A stretch of DNA of 64,000 nucleotides from Prochlorococcus marinus str. GP2 (GCF_000759885.1 NZ_JNAH01000003.1:248001-312000); one strand, 5' to 3'. Shown: positions 27,339 through 37,295, numbered from the stretch's first letter. Translations and numbers: made by a program. Notes: generated by a model not told the origin, from the letters alone.

Positions 27339-29747
27339 TTAATTTACATAACGAATTGGAGCTAATCTGGGATCTAGAATTTTACTTCCTTTATCACCAA
27401 ATTTTACTGCTAAAGATATTTTTTCCCCACTCCCAAAAATATGTATGATTTCACCTTTCCCAAACTTTGAGTGAATTAGCATATCTCCAACTATCCAGCT
27501 TTTCCCTTTACTGGGACCTGAATATAATTTTCTTACTGCATTTATTGGTTTGTTAACAAATTCATTTGAATTGTTTCGATCAACTCTAGTTAAACGATCA
27601 AGATGCCAATCTCTTCTAATTGAAGCACCACCAGTTTGTGGTAATTCGCCATCCATTAAATCTTCAGGTATTTCTGAAAGAAATATTGAAGGAATTGTTG
27701 CTTCACGCATTCCACCCCATAATCTTCTTTCTCTAGCATGACTTAAGAAAACTCTTTCTTTAGCTCTAGTAATACCTACATAGCATAATCTTCTCTCCTC
27801 TTCAAGAAGTGAGGGAGTATCTATTGATCTATGGCTAGGGAAGAGACCTTGTTCTAGCCCAGTGATAAAAACATTTTGAAATTCTAAACCTTTACTATTA
27901 TGCAGAGTCATGAGAGTTACAGAGTTAGGATTATTTTTCTTCGTATCATTATCAGTTGTTAAGGCTGCTGTAGAAAGAAATCCCTCTACATCTCCACTTT
28001 CTGTTTCTTCTTCATATTGAGTAGCTGCATTGATTAGTTCTTGTAAGTTATTTCTTCTATCTTCAGATTCTTCAGTCCCGCTAGACAGCAAGTCACCTAA
28101 ATAACCACTTTTTTCTAATATAAGTTGTAGTAGTTGAGCGGGACCTGAGTTTTCTAGGTAACACAGTAGATCATTCATAATTTCAGTAAATTTATTAATT
28201 CCTTTTGATGATCGGCCTATTGTTTCTTCAAGACTTTGCTTATCATTAAGAACCTCCCATAATGGGATATTTAACCTATTAGATAGTTCATTAAGTTTTT
28301 GAATAGTAGTCTTACCAATCCCTCTTCTAGGAACATTTATGATTCGTAAAAGACTAACGTTATCTGAAGAATTAACTAGAACTTTCAAATATGCTAATGC
28401 ATCTTTAATTTCTCTTCTATCATAAAAACGCAATCCTCCAAAAATTGTATAAGGAATGCGCCACCTTACAAGAGATTCTTCTAATACTCTCGACTGAGCT
28501 CTGGTTCGATATAAAATTGCAAAATTTTTCCAAATTGGGGTTTGATTAAAGTTATTGAGTGATTTTATTTTATTGGTAATTGCTTCTGCCTCGGAAATTT
28601 CATCATCACAACTGAGTAACGTTAAAAGTTCCCCTTTTTCTTTAGTAGCCTTTAAAACTTTGTCAATTCTTTCAGAGTTGTTTTCAATTAATGAGTTTGC
28701 AGCATCAAGGATATTGGAAGATGACCTATAATTTTCTTCTAATTTAATTAAAGATGATTTTGTATCGTCGTTGATTGAAGTTTTAAAATCTTCTTGAAAA
28801 CCAATTAAAATTCTGAAGTCAGCTGCTCTGAAACTATAAATACTTTGATCAGCATCCCCAACTACAAAAATTGACCGATCTTCCCAATTGAAGAATTTTT
28901 TTGGTTCAGTATTTCCAGCCGCAATTAATTTTATAAGTTCATATTGTGTTTTATTTGTATCTTGATATTCGTCAACTAAAATATGTTTAAATCTTTTGTG
29001 CCAGTAATCTCTGACCATATCATTTTGCCTCAATAAGAAAACAGGCAAAAGTAAGAGATCATCAAAGTCTAAAGAATTATTTTTTGAAAGAGAAATTCTA
29101 TATCTCTTGTATGCTTCTGCAACTGTTTTATCAAAATTATTATCTGCTTTTTCTAAAAGATCATTAGAAGTTAGGCATTGATTTTTAGCATTACTTATTA
29201 ATCTTTTAATCTTTTTGGGATCATATCTTTTTGGGTCAAGATTCATATCTTGACTGATAATTTCTTTTACTAATGTTTGAGAATCTGTTTCATCATAAAT
29301 TGAAAATTGCCTTGTCCATTTTAGGCCTTCTGGATCAGTATATTTTTCAATATCGTATCTCAGAAGTCTTGAAAATAAGGAATGGAAAGTACCGATCCAA
29401 AGGTTCTCAAGCCTCTCTTGGTGAACGTTTGTTCTTAATTGATTTTGATCAATTTCTTTGAGAGTTGTCCAAGGCTGACCAAATTGATTAAAAGCTAATT
29501 CTTGGGCTAAAAGAACCTCTAATCTTGCTTTCATTTCTTTAGCAGCTTTGTTAGTGAAAGTGACTGCGAGAATGTTATAGGGATCTATAGAGTTACCCTC
29601 AATAAGGTTTGCAATTCTGTGAGTAAGAGCCTTTGTTTTACCGCTACCTGCACCTGCTACAACTAATAGTGGTCCATAAACATGTTTTACTGCTTTAAGT
29701 TGTTGTTTGTTTAGGGACTTAAAAAGGAAATTGTTGGTTTGAGACAC
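27339..29747 (-). CDS. UvrD/PcrA-family DNA helicase
   Basis: The 802-residue superfamily 1 helicase has Walker A GAGSGKTKALTHR near 32-44, DEYQDTNKTQYELI near 262-275, the GDADQSIYSFR block near 298-308, and further helicase motifs (TLMTLHNSKGLEF, VGITRAKER). Length and motif order match PcrA/UvrD, which unwind DNA in repair and replication. It ends 5 bp before the tRNA nucleotidyltransferase gene. Confidence 0.93.
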   Translation of the reverse strand: MSQTNNFLFKSLNKQQLKAVKHVYGPLLVVAGAGSGKTKALTHRIANLIEGNSIDPYNILAVTFTNKAAKEMKARLEVLLAQELAFNQFGQPWTTLKEIDQNQLRTNVHQERLENLWIGTFHSLFSRLLRYDIEKYTDPEGLKWTRQFSIYDETDSQTLVKEIISQDMNLDPKRYDPKKIKRLISNAKNQCLTSNDLLEKADNNFDKTVAEAYKRYRISLSKNNSLDFDDLLLLPVFLLRQNDMVRDYWHKRFKHILVDEYQDTNKTQYELIKLIAAGNTEPKKFFNWEDRSIFVVGDADQSIYSFRAADFRILIGFQEDFKTSINDDTKSSLIKLEENYRSSSNILDAANSLIENNSERIDKVLKATKEKGELLTLLSCDDEISEAEAITNKIKSLNNFNQTPIWKNFAILYRTRAQSRVLEESLVRWRIPYTIFGGLRFYDRREIKDALAYLKVLVNSSDNVSLLRIINVPRRGIGKTTIQKLNELSNRLNIPLWEVLNDKQSLEETIGRSSKGINKFTEIMNDLLCYLENSGPAQLLQLILEKSGYLGDLLSSGTEESEDRRNNLQELINAATQYEEETESGDVEGFLSTAALTTDNDTKKNNPNSVTLMTLHNSKGLEFQNVFITGLEQGLFPSHRSIDTPSLLEEERRLCYVGITRAKERVFLSHARERRLWGGMREATIPSIFLSEIPEDLMDGELPQTGGASIRRDWHLDRLTRVDRNNSNEFVNKPINAVRKLYSGPSKGKSWIVGDMLIHSKFGKGEIIHIFGSGEKISLAVKFGDKGSKILDPRLAPIRYVN

Positions 29748-29769
29748 TTTTGGAAGGATTTTTCAAAAA

Positions 29770-29976
29770 TCAGACTTTACTATGAGATTCAGATTCCGTT
29801 TCTAGATCTTCTAACGCTTTTTTTAGATTTATAAGTTCATTATTGTTATTAATTATTTCTTCAAATTTATTTTGAGGCATCTTTAATTTCATACTTCTGT
29901 CTAGAATTTCTTTTTCCAATCTTTTTTTATATGAGGAAATAAGTTTCTTTGATAATTTTAAATCCTGTTGATCCAA
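29770..29976 (-). CDS. Small hypothetical protein (coiled-coil)
   Basis: A 68-residue Lys/Glu/Leu-rich reading frame on the same strand as the helicase, 22 bp upstream of it. It looks like one long charged helix (KKLISSYKKRLEKEILDRSM onward) with heptad-like spacing. I do not recognise a family. It could form part of a helicase transcription unit. Confidence 0.5.
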   Translation of the reverse strand: MDQQDLKLSKKLISSYKKRLEKEILDRSMKLKMPQNKFEEIINNNNELINLKKALEDLETESESHSKV

Positions 29977-30154
29977 AACTTTATTAAAAATGTAGCTTTA
30001 TATTAGCGGAAAAAAATTTTTTATTTGAATTATTTCAACTATCACTTTGGAATGAAGTAATTAATTAAGAAGCGTTGCGTTAAGTTTGAAATTGTATTGT
30101 TTTAACTAGCTTTGTATTATTCTTAAGTTCGGTCTTTAACTTTTTAATTCAGGA

Positions 30155-30667
30155 ATGTCAGCTTCAAAGAATAATCAACTATTTTCAGCCGATAAGAAAT
30201 TAAATGATTTAAGCAATATAAAAGAATTTATTAATACTGCAAACTCAAGATTAGATGCAATAAACTCAATAACCAATAATTCACATGCAATCGCAGCAGA
30301 CGCTGTAACAGCAATGATTTGCGAAAATCATGATTCACTTAATTCAAAAATATCTTTAAATACAACTAACAAGATGTCAGTTTGTTTAAGAGATGGAGAA
30401 ATAATCCTAAGGATTGTTGCTTATCTTTTAATTTCTAATGACGAATCAGTTTTAGAAAAAAGTTGTTTGAAGGATCTTAAAAATACTTATCTTGCTCTTG
30501 GGGTACCTTTAAGAAATGCAAGAAGGGTTTTTCTATTAATGCGAGATGCAACTATCTCTGATTTGAATTCAACAGTTAATAATATGAGTGGAAACAAAGA
30601 CTTTCTTCCTAAATTAATATCTGAAACAGAGTTTCAATTTGAAAAGATAATTAATCTTTTAAACTAG
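30155..30667 (+). CDS. cpeB: Reduced phycoerythrin beta subunit
   Basis: This 170-residue protein is a clear phycobiliprotein beta chain: [19 protein letters not shown] at 75-93 is the beta chromophore-binding segment, and [13 protein letters not shown] follows. Cys77 (in CLRDGE) is the equivalent of Cys82, which binds a bilin in beta chains. The other usual bilin sites (canonical Cys50/61 and Cys165) are not kept; C56 is the non-chromophore cysteine of the AMICE segment and C104 the one in KSCLKDL. No alpha subunit (cpeA) is present. This agrees with the lone, degenerate PE beta of high-light Prochlorococcus, whose role is not light harvesting in a phycobilisome. Its 3' end overlaps cpeS. 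Confidence 0.88.
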   Translation: MSASKNNQLFSADKKLNDLSNIKEFINTANSRLDAINSITNNSHAIAADAVTAMICENHDSLNSKISLNTTNKMSVCLRDGEIILRIVAYLLISNDESVLEKSCLKDLKNTYLALGVPLRNARRVFLLMRDATISDLNSTVNNMSGNKDFLPKLISETEFQFEKIINLLN

Positions 30668-31202
30668 CTAAATTCCTTATCTCTGAAGTATGGGAAGTCT
30701 GTATGACTGAGTTATTTACCAGATTTCTAATAGTAGAAAATCTGGATCTTACATGTGTGGATAAAAAGGAAATTCTTTCTTCGGAAACTGTTGATTTATA
30801 TATATTTTTAATTTGTAAATTATTTTGTTCATCAATAAAATAATTTGATGATGAAATAAAGGATTCTGTATAACCTTTATTTCTTAAAACAATTCCTGAA
30901 TTTTCATCTTTGGGTAAAAAAATCAGAATAGTTTCATCTCCCTCACTGATAACATCATTATCCCAATCACTAATAGCTTGCCAGTTTATAGAAATGGCTA
31001 TGCTCTCTAGGTTTAAACTAAATTTATAATTTTTAAAAATATCAACGACTTTTTTATTTTTTTTGTTGATATGTTTTATATATATTTTACTAGTTGAGTT
31101 TTCAAATTCCTGAAAAGCTAAAGTGTGAGTACTTCTAATAGATTTCCACTCTCCTATACTTTTATCAATGAATTGATTAATTATTGTTAGATTCTTCGTC
31201 AA
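30651..31202 (-). CDS. cpeS: CpeS/CpcS-family bilin lyase
   Basis: The 183-residue protein resembles the CpeS/CpcS lyases that attach bilin to the Cys82-type site of beta phycobiliproteins: [28 protein letters not shown]-like and a [21 protein letters not shown] tail, within a single calycin-like domain. It is convergent with cpeB with a 17-bp overlap at their ends, and it starts inside a 59-codon frame upstream. The lyase fits the one retained cysteine of cpeB, suggesting a modified, single-bilin protein. Confidence 0.85.
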   Translation of the reverse strand: MTKNLTIINQFIDKSIGEWKSIRSTHTLAFQEFENSTSKIYIKHINKKNKKVVDIFKNYKFSLNLESIAISINWQAISDWDNDVISEGDETILIFLPKDENSGIVLRNKGYTESFISSSNYFIDEQNNLQIKNIYKSTVSEERISFLSTHVRSRFSTIRNLVNNSVIQTSHTSEIRNLASLKD

Positions 31203-31356
31203 GTTGATCTTCTACGGAATGATTTTGTGCTTTTTGTATCATTCTTACCATTGAATCCACCATTAATCTCTTTGCAGAAGTTACTTTTAATCCAGAAGGA
31301 GTAGTTGATATTTGTTCTCCAGGGCGATCATATGAAGTTGGTCTAAATGGAGTCAT
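31177..31356 (-). CDS. Small conserved-looking protein overlapping cpeS start
   Basis: A 59-residue frame (ATG at 31354-31356) begins [17 protein letters not shown] and ends NN before a TAA inside the cpeS coding region, so it overlaps the cpeS start by 26 nt. It is Ser/Pro-rich at the N-terminus and Lys/Arg/Met-rich in the middle, with no membrane helix. I do not recognise a family. The overlap implies coupled translation with the lyase and a role linked to the phycoerythrin remnant, as an inference. Confidence 0.6.
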   Translation of the reverse strand: MTPFRPTSYDRPGEQISTTPSGLKVTSAKRLMVDSMVRMIQKAQNHSVEDQLDEESNNN

Positions 31357-31473
31357 CTAATAACTTTAAAAATTAATCGCTTTCTATTCTTGCATGAATC
31401 ATTATTTATATAGTTATTGTTTGCGAAAATGTCATATCTTTCTTCTTTGATTACAGAATTATCAACTGTTTTG

Positions 31474-32109
31474 TTATTTAGGCATTTTATTTTTTGCCAA
31501 TCCTGAAATAGTTGCTAAAGCAAACATTCCCAACAGAGCAATCCCTAGAAATAATCCTGCTCCCTGGCTAACTCCAGCTCCTACTGCTACTAGTATAGAG
31601 TCACTGATTAGAAGACTTATTAATAATGCAGGAGTAAATATTTTCCAGCGAGTTCCTCCAATGCCAATTGCGTAGCTTAGAAAATCAAAAAGGCCAGTCA
31701 TTAGTAGACCTGTCATAAGAAAGAAATTTTCTTCTAGCTGGTTTTGATTAAAACTTTCAATCTTTTGCATTGCTTTTGGGCCTACTAATTTACGTACAGG
31801 AACCCGACCATAATTTCTCGCAATAAAGAAAGCAGCTTGGCAAAAAACGATATCAGAAAAGATTATTGTCATGTAACCTTTTTGAAAACCTAGTAATGAA
31901 CCAGCTAGCAGAGAATAAGCAGAACTTGGAAGGGCAGGTAAAATAATACTTACTCCTCTAAGGATAAATATTCCAAAAGGAGCCCAAATCCCCATACTTT
32001 CTATTTTGTTCCTTAAAGGTTCAATCCCATAATTTTGGATCAAATAAATCAATATTACAAATATTGCAATGAAAAAAACTACTGAGAGAAATTTCTGTAT
32101 TTTATTCAT
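31474..32109 (-). CDS. TVP38/TMEM64 (SNARE-associated/DedA-like) membrane protein
   Basis: The 211-residue protein has five or six hydrophobic segments and the family pattern WAPFGIFILRGVSIILPALPSS near 42-63 and GSLLGFQKGY near 70-79, followed by an FFIARNYGR loop. TVP38/DedA-superfamily proteins sit in the inner membrane and influence lipid or membrane energetics; a precise role is unknown. It is flanked by intergenic stretches of about 120-150 bp. Confidence 0.88.
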   Translation of the reverse strand: MNKIQKFLSVVFFIAIFVILIYLIQNYGIEPLRNKIESMGIWAPFGIFILRGVSIILPALPSSAYSLLAGSLLGFQKGYMTIIFSDIVFCQAAFFIARNYGRVPVRKLVGPKAMQKIESFNQNQLEENFFLMTGLLMTGLFDFLSYAIGIGGTRWKIFTPALLISLLISDSILVAVGAGVSQGAGLFLGIALLGMFALATISGLAKNKMPK

Positions 32110-32257
32110 TATTTTTCTAATAAATTTATTGGAAGTAAATTCTTAATTTAATAATTGATTCTATCTATAATAGAAATACTAATCAATAAAAATTTTTACA
32201 AATTTTTAATCTTATATTTCCTACCAAATAAAAAATATTTGTATTCCATAAGTTGTC

Positions 32258-32677
32258 ATGATTCATTCTAAGAATAAAGTTAATTCAATATTTTTTAGAA
32301 ATTTCATTAATTTAGTCCTTTCGATTATCGTTTTCTTTTGCATTTCAATAAAAAAATCAGAAGCTTTGCCTCATGAATGGGTTGGAGTCCCTAAAAGTGA
32401 ATACGGAGAGCAGTTATGGGATAGGCAAAGTATCAAAAGGAATGAGGATGGTTCTGTAAGAGTATTGAGTAAATTTATTCCCAAAACAAAAAGTGAAATT
32501 ACTAAGGATATTCTCTACACAATGGATATAAATTGTTTTGAAAAATCATTTAGAGATGTTGATGTCTCAATAGATGAAGCAAATAGTAATTTCAATGATT
32601 TAGCTAATTGGCAGGATCCAAATGGAGATAAACTGATTTTGGGTGTTATTGGTCAAGTCTGTAGAGTCGAAAACTAA
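32258..32677 (+). CDS. Secreted or membrane-anchored hypothetical protein
   Basis: The 139-residue protein has an N-terminal hydrophobic segment (about 15-30) followed by a Ser/Lys/Ala cut region, which reads as a signal peptide or anchor. The mature part begins PHEWVGVPKSEYGEQLWDRQ and has two cysteines, near 91 and 135, that could pair. Its layout is like small surface-adhesin-type (SurA/adhesin E) domains, but I am not sure of the family. Confidence 0.6.
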   Translation: MIHSKNKVNSIFFRNFINLVLSIIVFFCISIKKSEALPHEWVGVPKSEYGEQLWDRQSIKRNEDGSVRVLSKFIPKTKSEITKDILYTMDINCFEKSFRDVDVSIDEANSNFNDLANWQDPNGDKLILGVIGQVCRVEN

Positions 32678-32736
32678 AAATTTTAAGTTGTAAAAAAATG
32701 CGAAAAAATAACGAGTTTTCCATGATTTGAAATTAT

Positions 32737-32759
32737 AAAACCCTGCCTAGGACAGGGTC
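32737..32759 (-). terminator. Rho-independent terminator after tRNA-Phe
   Basis: On the minus strand, ACCCTG and CAGGGT (plus-strand 32740-32745 and 32753-32758) form a 6-bp stem around a 7-nt loop, followed by TTTTATAA. It lies just downstream of tRNA-Phe and would end its transcript. Confidence 0.7.
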
Positions 32760-32766
32760 TTAAAGG

Positions 32767-32839
32767 TGCCAGGACCCAGATTTGAACTGGGGACACGGCG
32801 ATTTTCAGTCGCCTGCTCTACCAACTGAGCTATCCCGGC
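32767..32839 (-). tRNA. tRNA-Phe (anticodon GAA)
   Basis: A 73-nt cloverleaf on the minus strand: acceptor GCCGGGA with TCCTGGC, D arm TAGCTCAGTTGGTAGAGCA, anticodon loop CTGAAAA in stem GGCGA/TCGCC (anticodon GAA), T arm CCCAG-TTCAAAT-CTGGG. The discriminator is A and CCA is not encoded. Confidence 0.95.
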
Positions 32840-32923
32840 TCTAACCTATATACTTTAAATTACGATGTGTAGTTTGTGAAACCTTTTCATTAATAATTTA
32901 TATCTTCATTAAATATCTAAAAA

Positions 32924-34156
32924 TTATTTGTTTGAATTAATGGCTAATAATGCAGCACCAAATGAAGTGGTTTTATTACATGAAACTATTGGTATATTTA
33001 TAATTTTTTCTCTTATTTTTCTCCACTGAGGGTTTTTTGAACCTCCACCAATAGTAATAATTTTTTTGGGAAGTGAGCCTGTTAGTTCAGAGAGCTTTTC
33101 CCATCCTTTTAACTCAATTTTAGCTAGACCCTCGAATAATGCATGTAAATAAAGTGAGTCGCTTACTGGTCTAGGACCAAGAATCGGCTCTAAATTAGAA
33201 TCATTAATAGGAAATCTTTCACCTCTACTATTAAGAGGTAAAAGATTCAAAGAAGTGTTTTTCGATGTATTTATTTGTCTACTTAGTTCCTTAATTTCTA
33301 AATCAGAAAAAAATTTAGATAAAATGCCGCATCCTGCATTTGATGCTCCTCCGCAGATCCAATTGCCATTGACTCTATGGGTTGTAATTCCTTCTTCTTT
33401 TACAGGCTTATCAATAATTTGTTTAATCACAATGGTTGTTCCTAAAACTGTGACGCCATCCTCTTTACCTAAACCCGCAGCTATTAAACTTGCATTAGAG
33501 TCAGTAGTGCCTGAGATTAATATTAAATTCTTATTCAAGTTAAATCTCTTGGCTAAATTAGAATTTACTTGGCCAATAATTTTTCCACTTTTTATTATTT
33601 GAGGCAAGCATTTTTGCAATGAAGTATTGAAATAGCTTTTTGGCCATGATTCTTTTATAAGATCCCAACCAAGCTTGATATTATTACCTTCTTCTCCATG
33701 AGTCCAATCTTTTAAAAACCAACCAGTGATCCAGTCTGATTGATGTCTTAAAAGAATATTTGTCCCATATTTATCTATTAGGCTTAATGCTTTTGCAAGA
33801 CTACTGTATGGAGTTCGTAAATGATTTTCTCCAGAGGTTAACGATTCAAGCAGGATCTTTTGTTCATTACATGCTTGGTCATAAGGAATTGCTTCTCCTA
33901 TCGGTTCTCCGTTAAAATTAAATGCTGTCAAAGTTCCTGAGGTACCAGATATAGCCAATTTATTGAGATTACTTTTCAGCTTAATAGGTAAATTATCTAA
34001 AAGTTTTTCACAGGAAATTATCCAAGAATTTGGATTCTTAAAGCTGTATGGATAAGGAACTGAATTTGAATATATTAATTCTTTATGAGAGTTGATTATA
34101 GATATTCTTGCACCACTTGTTCCAAAGTCTAAACCTCCACAAAAATTATTAGGCAT
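32924..34156 (-). CDS. FGGY-family carbohydrate kinase
   Basis: The 410-residue kinase begins GLDFGTSGARISIIN (phosphate-1 loop) and contains ISGTSGTLTAFN, VSGTTDSNASLIAAGLG and the C-terminal KKIITIGGGSKNPQW, the usual FGGY layout. Cyanobacterial and plant members phosphorylate D-ribulose or D-xylulose; this length, shorter than the classical 480-500 residues, suits the ribulose-kinase-like branch. It is transcribed with metK (12-bp gap). Confidence 0.88.
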   Translation of the reverse strand: MPNNFCGGLDFGTSGARISIINSHKELIYSNSVPYPYSFKNPNSWIISCEKLLDNLPIKLKSNLNKLAISGTSGTLTAFNFNGEPIGEAIPYDQACNEQKILLESLTSGENHLRTPYSSLAKALSLIDKYGTNILLRHQSDWITGWFLKDWTHGEEGNNIKLGWDLIKESWPKSYFNTSLQKCLPQIIKSGKIIGQVNSNLAKRFNLNKNLILISGTTDSNASLIAAGLGKEDGVTVLGTTIVIKQIIDKPVKEEGITTHRVNGNWICGGASNAGCGILSKFFSDLEIKELSRQINTSKNTSLNLLPLNSRGERFPINDSNLEPILGPRPVSDSLYLHALFEGLAKIELKGWEKLSELTGSLPKKIITIGGGSKNPQWRKIREKIINIPIVSCNKTTSFGAALLAINSNK

Positions 34157-34168
34157 AGATTAAATGTT

Positions 34169-35410
34169 TTATAAAAATATTTTGGATGCCTCAACTAATT
34201 GGGCTGCTTTTTCTTCAACATTTTCCCAAGGGAGCTCAAGATCTCTTCTACCAAAATGTCCGTAAGATGCAGTCTTTCTAAAAAACTTACCGCCCATTTT
34301 TTTGGGTAGATTTTTTAAGTCAAATTCTTTTATTATTGCTGCAGGTCTTAAATCAAAGTGTTTTTGAATAAGGTTAGTCAAATTAGCTTGCGAAATAACA
34401 CCAGTGCCAAAAGTTTCAACGAGTATGGAAATTGGTTTTGCAACGCCAATCGCATAACTAAGCTGCACTTCAGCTTTTTTTGCTAATTTTGCCTTAACTA
34501 TACTTTTAGCTACATAGCGTGCTGCATAAGCAGCTGATCTGTCCACTTTTGTAGGATCTTTGCCTGAAAATGCACCACCTCCGTGTCTTGCATATCCACC
34601 ATAAGTATCTACAATAATTTTTCTACCAGTAAGACCGGCATCTCCCTGAGGGCCCCCAACAACAAATTTTCCCGTGGGGTTTACTAGAAATCTTGTTTTG
34701 TGAATATTTGGTTTGATTGCTAGATCTTTAGTAGCAGGAACTACAACATTCTTCCATAAATCTTCTTTTATTCTTTGACGAATTTCTTCTTCATTTTTAA
34801 TTCCATCAATCTCGGGATTATGTTGAGTTGAAATTAAAATTGTGTTAATTGAAACTGGTACTCCATTTTCGTAATCAATACTTACTTGAGTTTTACCATC
34901 GGGGAGGAGATAACTCAGAACCTTTTCATGTCTAACTTTGGCAAGTTGAATGGCTAATCTATGAGCCAAGCTGATAGGTAAGGGCATCAATTCAGGAGTT
35001 TCATCGCATGAATAGCCAAACATGATGCCTTGGTCGCCAGCTCCAGTATTGTTGTCTAAATCATCGTTTATATCATCGGCTTCGTTTACTCCTTGTGAAA
35101 TATCTGGTGATTGCTCGTCAAGTGCTACTAAAACAGCACAACTATTTGCGTCAAAACCACCTGCTTTATGGCCTACATATCCAATTTCTTTAATTATATT
35201 TCTTACAAGTTTTATATAATCGACTTTTGCTTTTGAAGTTATTTCTCCAGTAAGTAAGCAAAGACCAGTATTTACAACAGTTTCACATGCAACTCTGCTT
35301 TCTGGATCTTCTGTTAGTAAAGCATCTAAAACAGCGTCACTTATTTGATCACATATTTTGTCAGGATGACCTTCAGTTACGGATTCAGAAGTGAAGATGA
35401 AATCACTCAT
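34169..35410 (-). CDS. metK: S-adenosylmethionine synthetase
   Basis: The 413-residue enzyme makes SAM from methionine and [23 protein letters not shown] near 8-27 carries the substrate histidine, [12 protein letters not shown] near 122-133 the SAM loop, and [19 protein letters not shown] near 275-293 the P-loop-like ATP site. Length is standard. Upstream, on the minus strand, a TATAAT (35428-35433) sits at a plausible promoter distance. Confidence 0.96.
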   Translation of the reverse strand: MSDFIFTSESVTEGHPDKICDQISDAVLDALLTEDPESRVACETVVNTGLCLLTGEITSKAKVDYIKLVRNIIKEIGYVGHKAGGFDANSCAVLVALDEQSPDISQGVNEADDINDDLDNNTGAGDQGIMFGYSCDETPELMPLPISLAHRLAIQLAKVRHEKVLSYLLPDGKTQVSIDYENGVPVSINTILISTQHNPEIDGIKNEEEIRQRIKEDLWKNVVVPATKDLAIKPNIHKTRFLVNPTGKFVVGGPQGDAGLTGRKIIVDTYGGYARHGGGAFSGKDPTKVDRSAAYAARYVAKSIVKAKLAKKAEVQLSYAIGVAKPISILVETFGTGVISQANLTNLIQKHFDLRPAAIIKEFDLKNLPKKMGGKFFRKTASYGHFGRRDLELPWENVEEKAAQLVEASKIFL

Positions 35411-35427
35411 TTAAATGGAATTTTGAA

Positions 35428-35433
35428 TTATAA
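35428..35433 (-). promoter_or_regulatory. Candidate -10 box upstream of metK
   Basis: Reading the minus strand, TATAAT occurs 18-23 nt before the metK start codon, in a 149-bp gap. It is a consensus -10 element; no good -35 is visible, which is common for this organism's promoters. Support is by sequence only. Confidence 0.35.
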
Positions 35434-35559
35434 GAATTATCCTAAATTAGACTATAGTTACTAATCAATTGATTGTAAATTTACAAAAAATTGTTTAAGA
35501 ATTAATAGACTTATTGGTTGCCATAAAGTCTGTTTATCAAAAAAGTAAATTTAGACTGT

Positions 35560-36642
35560 TTAAGAGGAAGCTAAAGGAATTTCTTCATTGTCGTCAGTTT
35601 GCTCAAATAACATTTGCTTGTATTTCGCAGCCATTTCTTCAGCTTTACTAAAAACTTTTTGAGGATCAGTGAGCATATCGCCTGGTTCAGGTTCAAGTGC
35701 TTTAGTGGAAAGTGAAATTCGTCCTCTTTCCGAATCAAGGTCAATTATCATTACTTTCATTTGGTCATTTACATTTAAAATATTATGGGGCGTCTCAATA
35801 TGTTCGTGACTGATCTCGGATATATGTAATAAACCACTAACTCCACCAATATCAATAAAGGCGCCATAAGGCTTAATACCTTTTACAGAACCAACAACAA
35901 CCTCACCTACCTCAAGTCTATTCATTTTTTTCTCAACCAAAGCTCTTCTATGACTTAGTACTAATCTATTTCTCTCTTCATCAACTTCAAGAAATTTTAA
36001 AGGTAAATATTCACCTTCTAAGTCATCTTTAATTTTTCGAGCGCTTATATGAGAGCCTGGAATAAACCCTCTCAAGCCTTCTACCCTCACAAGAGCTCCG
36101 CCTCTGTTTGTCGCAAAAACTTCAGAGTATATAGTGGCATCTTCTTTTTGGAGTTGTCTAACTCTTTCCCATGCTCTTTGATATTCAATTCTTCTAATGG
36201 AGAGGGCTAACTGGCCATCTTCATTTTCTTCACTCATTATGAAAAATTCTCTACTTTCTGAAGGTTGTAAAACATCATTAAGTCCTTCAACTCGATTTAT
36301 TGAAACCTCCTGAACAGGCATAAAAGCAGCTGTTTTTGCCCCTATATCTATCATTGCCCCTTTGGGCTCTAAAGCAAAAACAGTACCTTTAACTAGATCG
36401 CCAGGCTTAAAGTTATAGTCATACTTACCCAAAAGCGATGCAAATTCTTCTTGTGTGAATCCTGCGTTGTCAAAATCCGTATTTGTTCTGCTTGAGGAAG
36501 AATCTGCTGAAGGGATATCGCTCTTCTCGAATGATAAATCTTCCTCATTTTGGGATGCTGAATCATTATCTAACTCAGAAGAATTTTTTATTTCTTGATC
36601 CTCAGAAAGTTCTTTAATGGTTGGGGAAGAATTTTCGTTCAT
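35560..36642 (-). CDS. rps1: 30S ribosomal protein S1 (three-domain cyanobacterial type)
   Basis: The 360-residue protein has three S1 RNA-binding domains at about 80-151, 168-233 and 247-316 (GDLVKGTVFALEPKGAMIDI, then GGALVRVEGLRGFIPGSHIS, then VVVGSVKGIKPYGAFIDI), with an acidic, Ser/Glu-rich tail of about 60 residues at the front. This is the chloroplast-cyanobacterial length, shorter than the six-domain E. coli S1. It helps mRNA bind the 30S subunit. No Shine-Dalgarno lies ahead of the ATG, and two hairpins sit in the leader. Confidence 0.9.
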   Translation of the reverse strand: MNENSSPTIKELSEDQEIKNSSELDNDSASQNEEDLSFEKSDIPSADSSSSRTNTDFDNAGFTQEEFASLLGKYDYNFKPGDLVKGTVFALEPKGAMIDIGAKTAAFMPVQEVSINRVEGLNDVLQPSESREFFIMSEENEDGQLALSIRRIEYQRAWERVRQLQKEDATIYSEVFATNRGGALVRVEGLRGFIPGSHISARKIKDDLEGEYLPLKFLEVDEERNRLVLSHRRALVEKKMNRLEVGEVVVGSVKGIKPYGAFIDIGGVSGLLHISEISHEHIETPHNILNVNDQMKVMIIDLDSERGRISLSTKALEPEPGDMLTDPQKVFSKAEEMAAKYKQMLFEQTDDNEEIPLASS

Positions 36643-36656
36643 TTGTTGTATCGCAG

Positions 36657-36707
36657 ACTACCTAAGGTAGTTAGAAAGGAATGCTATTGACCTGCAAACC
36701 AATAGCA
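36657..36707 (-). promoter_or_regulatory. Two stem-loops in the rps1 leader
   Basis: In the 108-bp gap between nrdR and rps1, ACTACCTAAGGTAGT (36657-36671) is a 15-nt palindrome ending 15 nt before the rps1 start. Further upstream in rps1 transcription, TGCTATTG (36682-36689) and CAATAGCA (36700-36707) form an 8-bp stem with a 10-nt loop. Both would fold in the leader RNA. Function is not known. Confidence 0.45.
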
Positions 36708-36750
36708 AAAAGATTGGTGTTATGTATTCTACACTTTAAGATGCTGAATT

Positions 36751-37230
36751 TTAAAAAATTGAAGCTAATTGGTTTTTTGAACTTCCTTTTAGAGATTCAA
36801 GAGTAGAAATAAAATCTTTTACCCCATTGAATTTTCTATAAACTGAAGCATATCTTATATAAGCGACTTCGTTTTCTTTTCTAAGATTTTTAAGTATTAA
36901 TTCCCCGATTTGTGAAGATTTTATATCTTTATTAGAATCTTGAACAATTTGTGATTCAATTCCATCTACGAAATTAATAATTGCTTCACTACTGAAGTTA
37001 GTCTTTTCGCAAGCTCTTGATATACCAGTAAATAATTTTTGTTTATCAAATAATTCTCTGCTACCATCTTTTTTAATAACTGAAACTGGCATAGATTCGA
37101 CTCTCTCATAAGTTGTAAATCTAAAGCTGCAATTTAAGCACTCTCTTCTTCTTCGAACACTTTTACCACTATCAGCAGATCTTGATTCCAAAACTCTGCT
37201 ATCTGTATTTTGACAGGTTGGACACTGCAT
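36751..37230 (-). CDS. nrdR: Transcriptional repressor NrdR
   Basis: The 159-residue repressor of ribonucleotide reductase genes has an N-terminal zinc ribbon ([20 protein letters not shown]) and an ATP-cone domain starting at [20 protein letters not shown] near 51-70. Length and domain order fit NrdR. It is in line with rps1, 108 bp away, with the psbBT terminator upstream. Confidence 0.93.
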   Translation of the reverse strand: MQCPTCQNTDSRVLESRSADSGKSVRRRRECLNCSFRFTTYERVESMPVSVIKKDGSRELFDKQKLFTGISRACEKTNFSSEAIINFVDGIESQIVQDSNKDIKSSQIGELILKNLRKENEVAYIRYASVYRKFNGVKDFISTLESLKGSSKNQLASIF

Positions 37231-37295
37231 GTGGTGAAATAAAGTGAACTTTAACTCTAATAGTAGATTAATATGTAAATAATGGAAAGTAAAAA

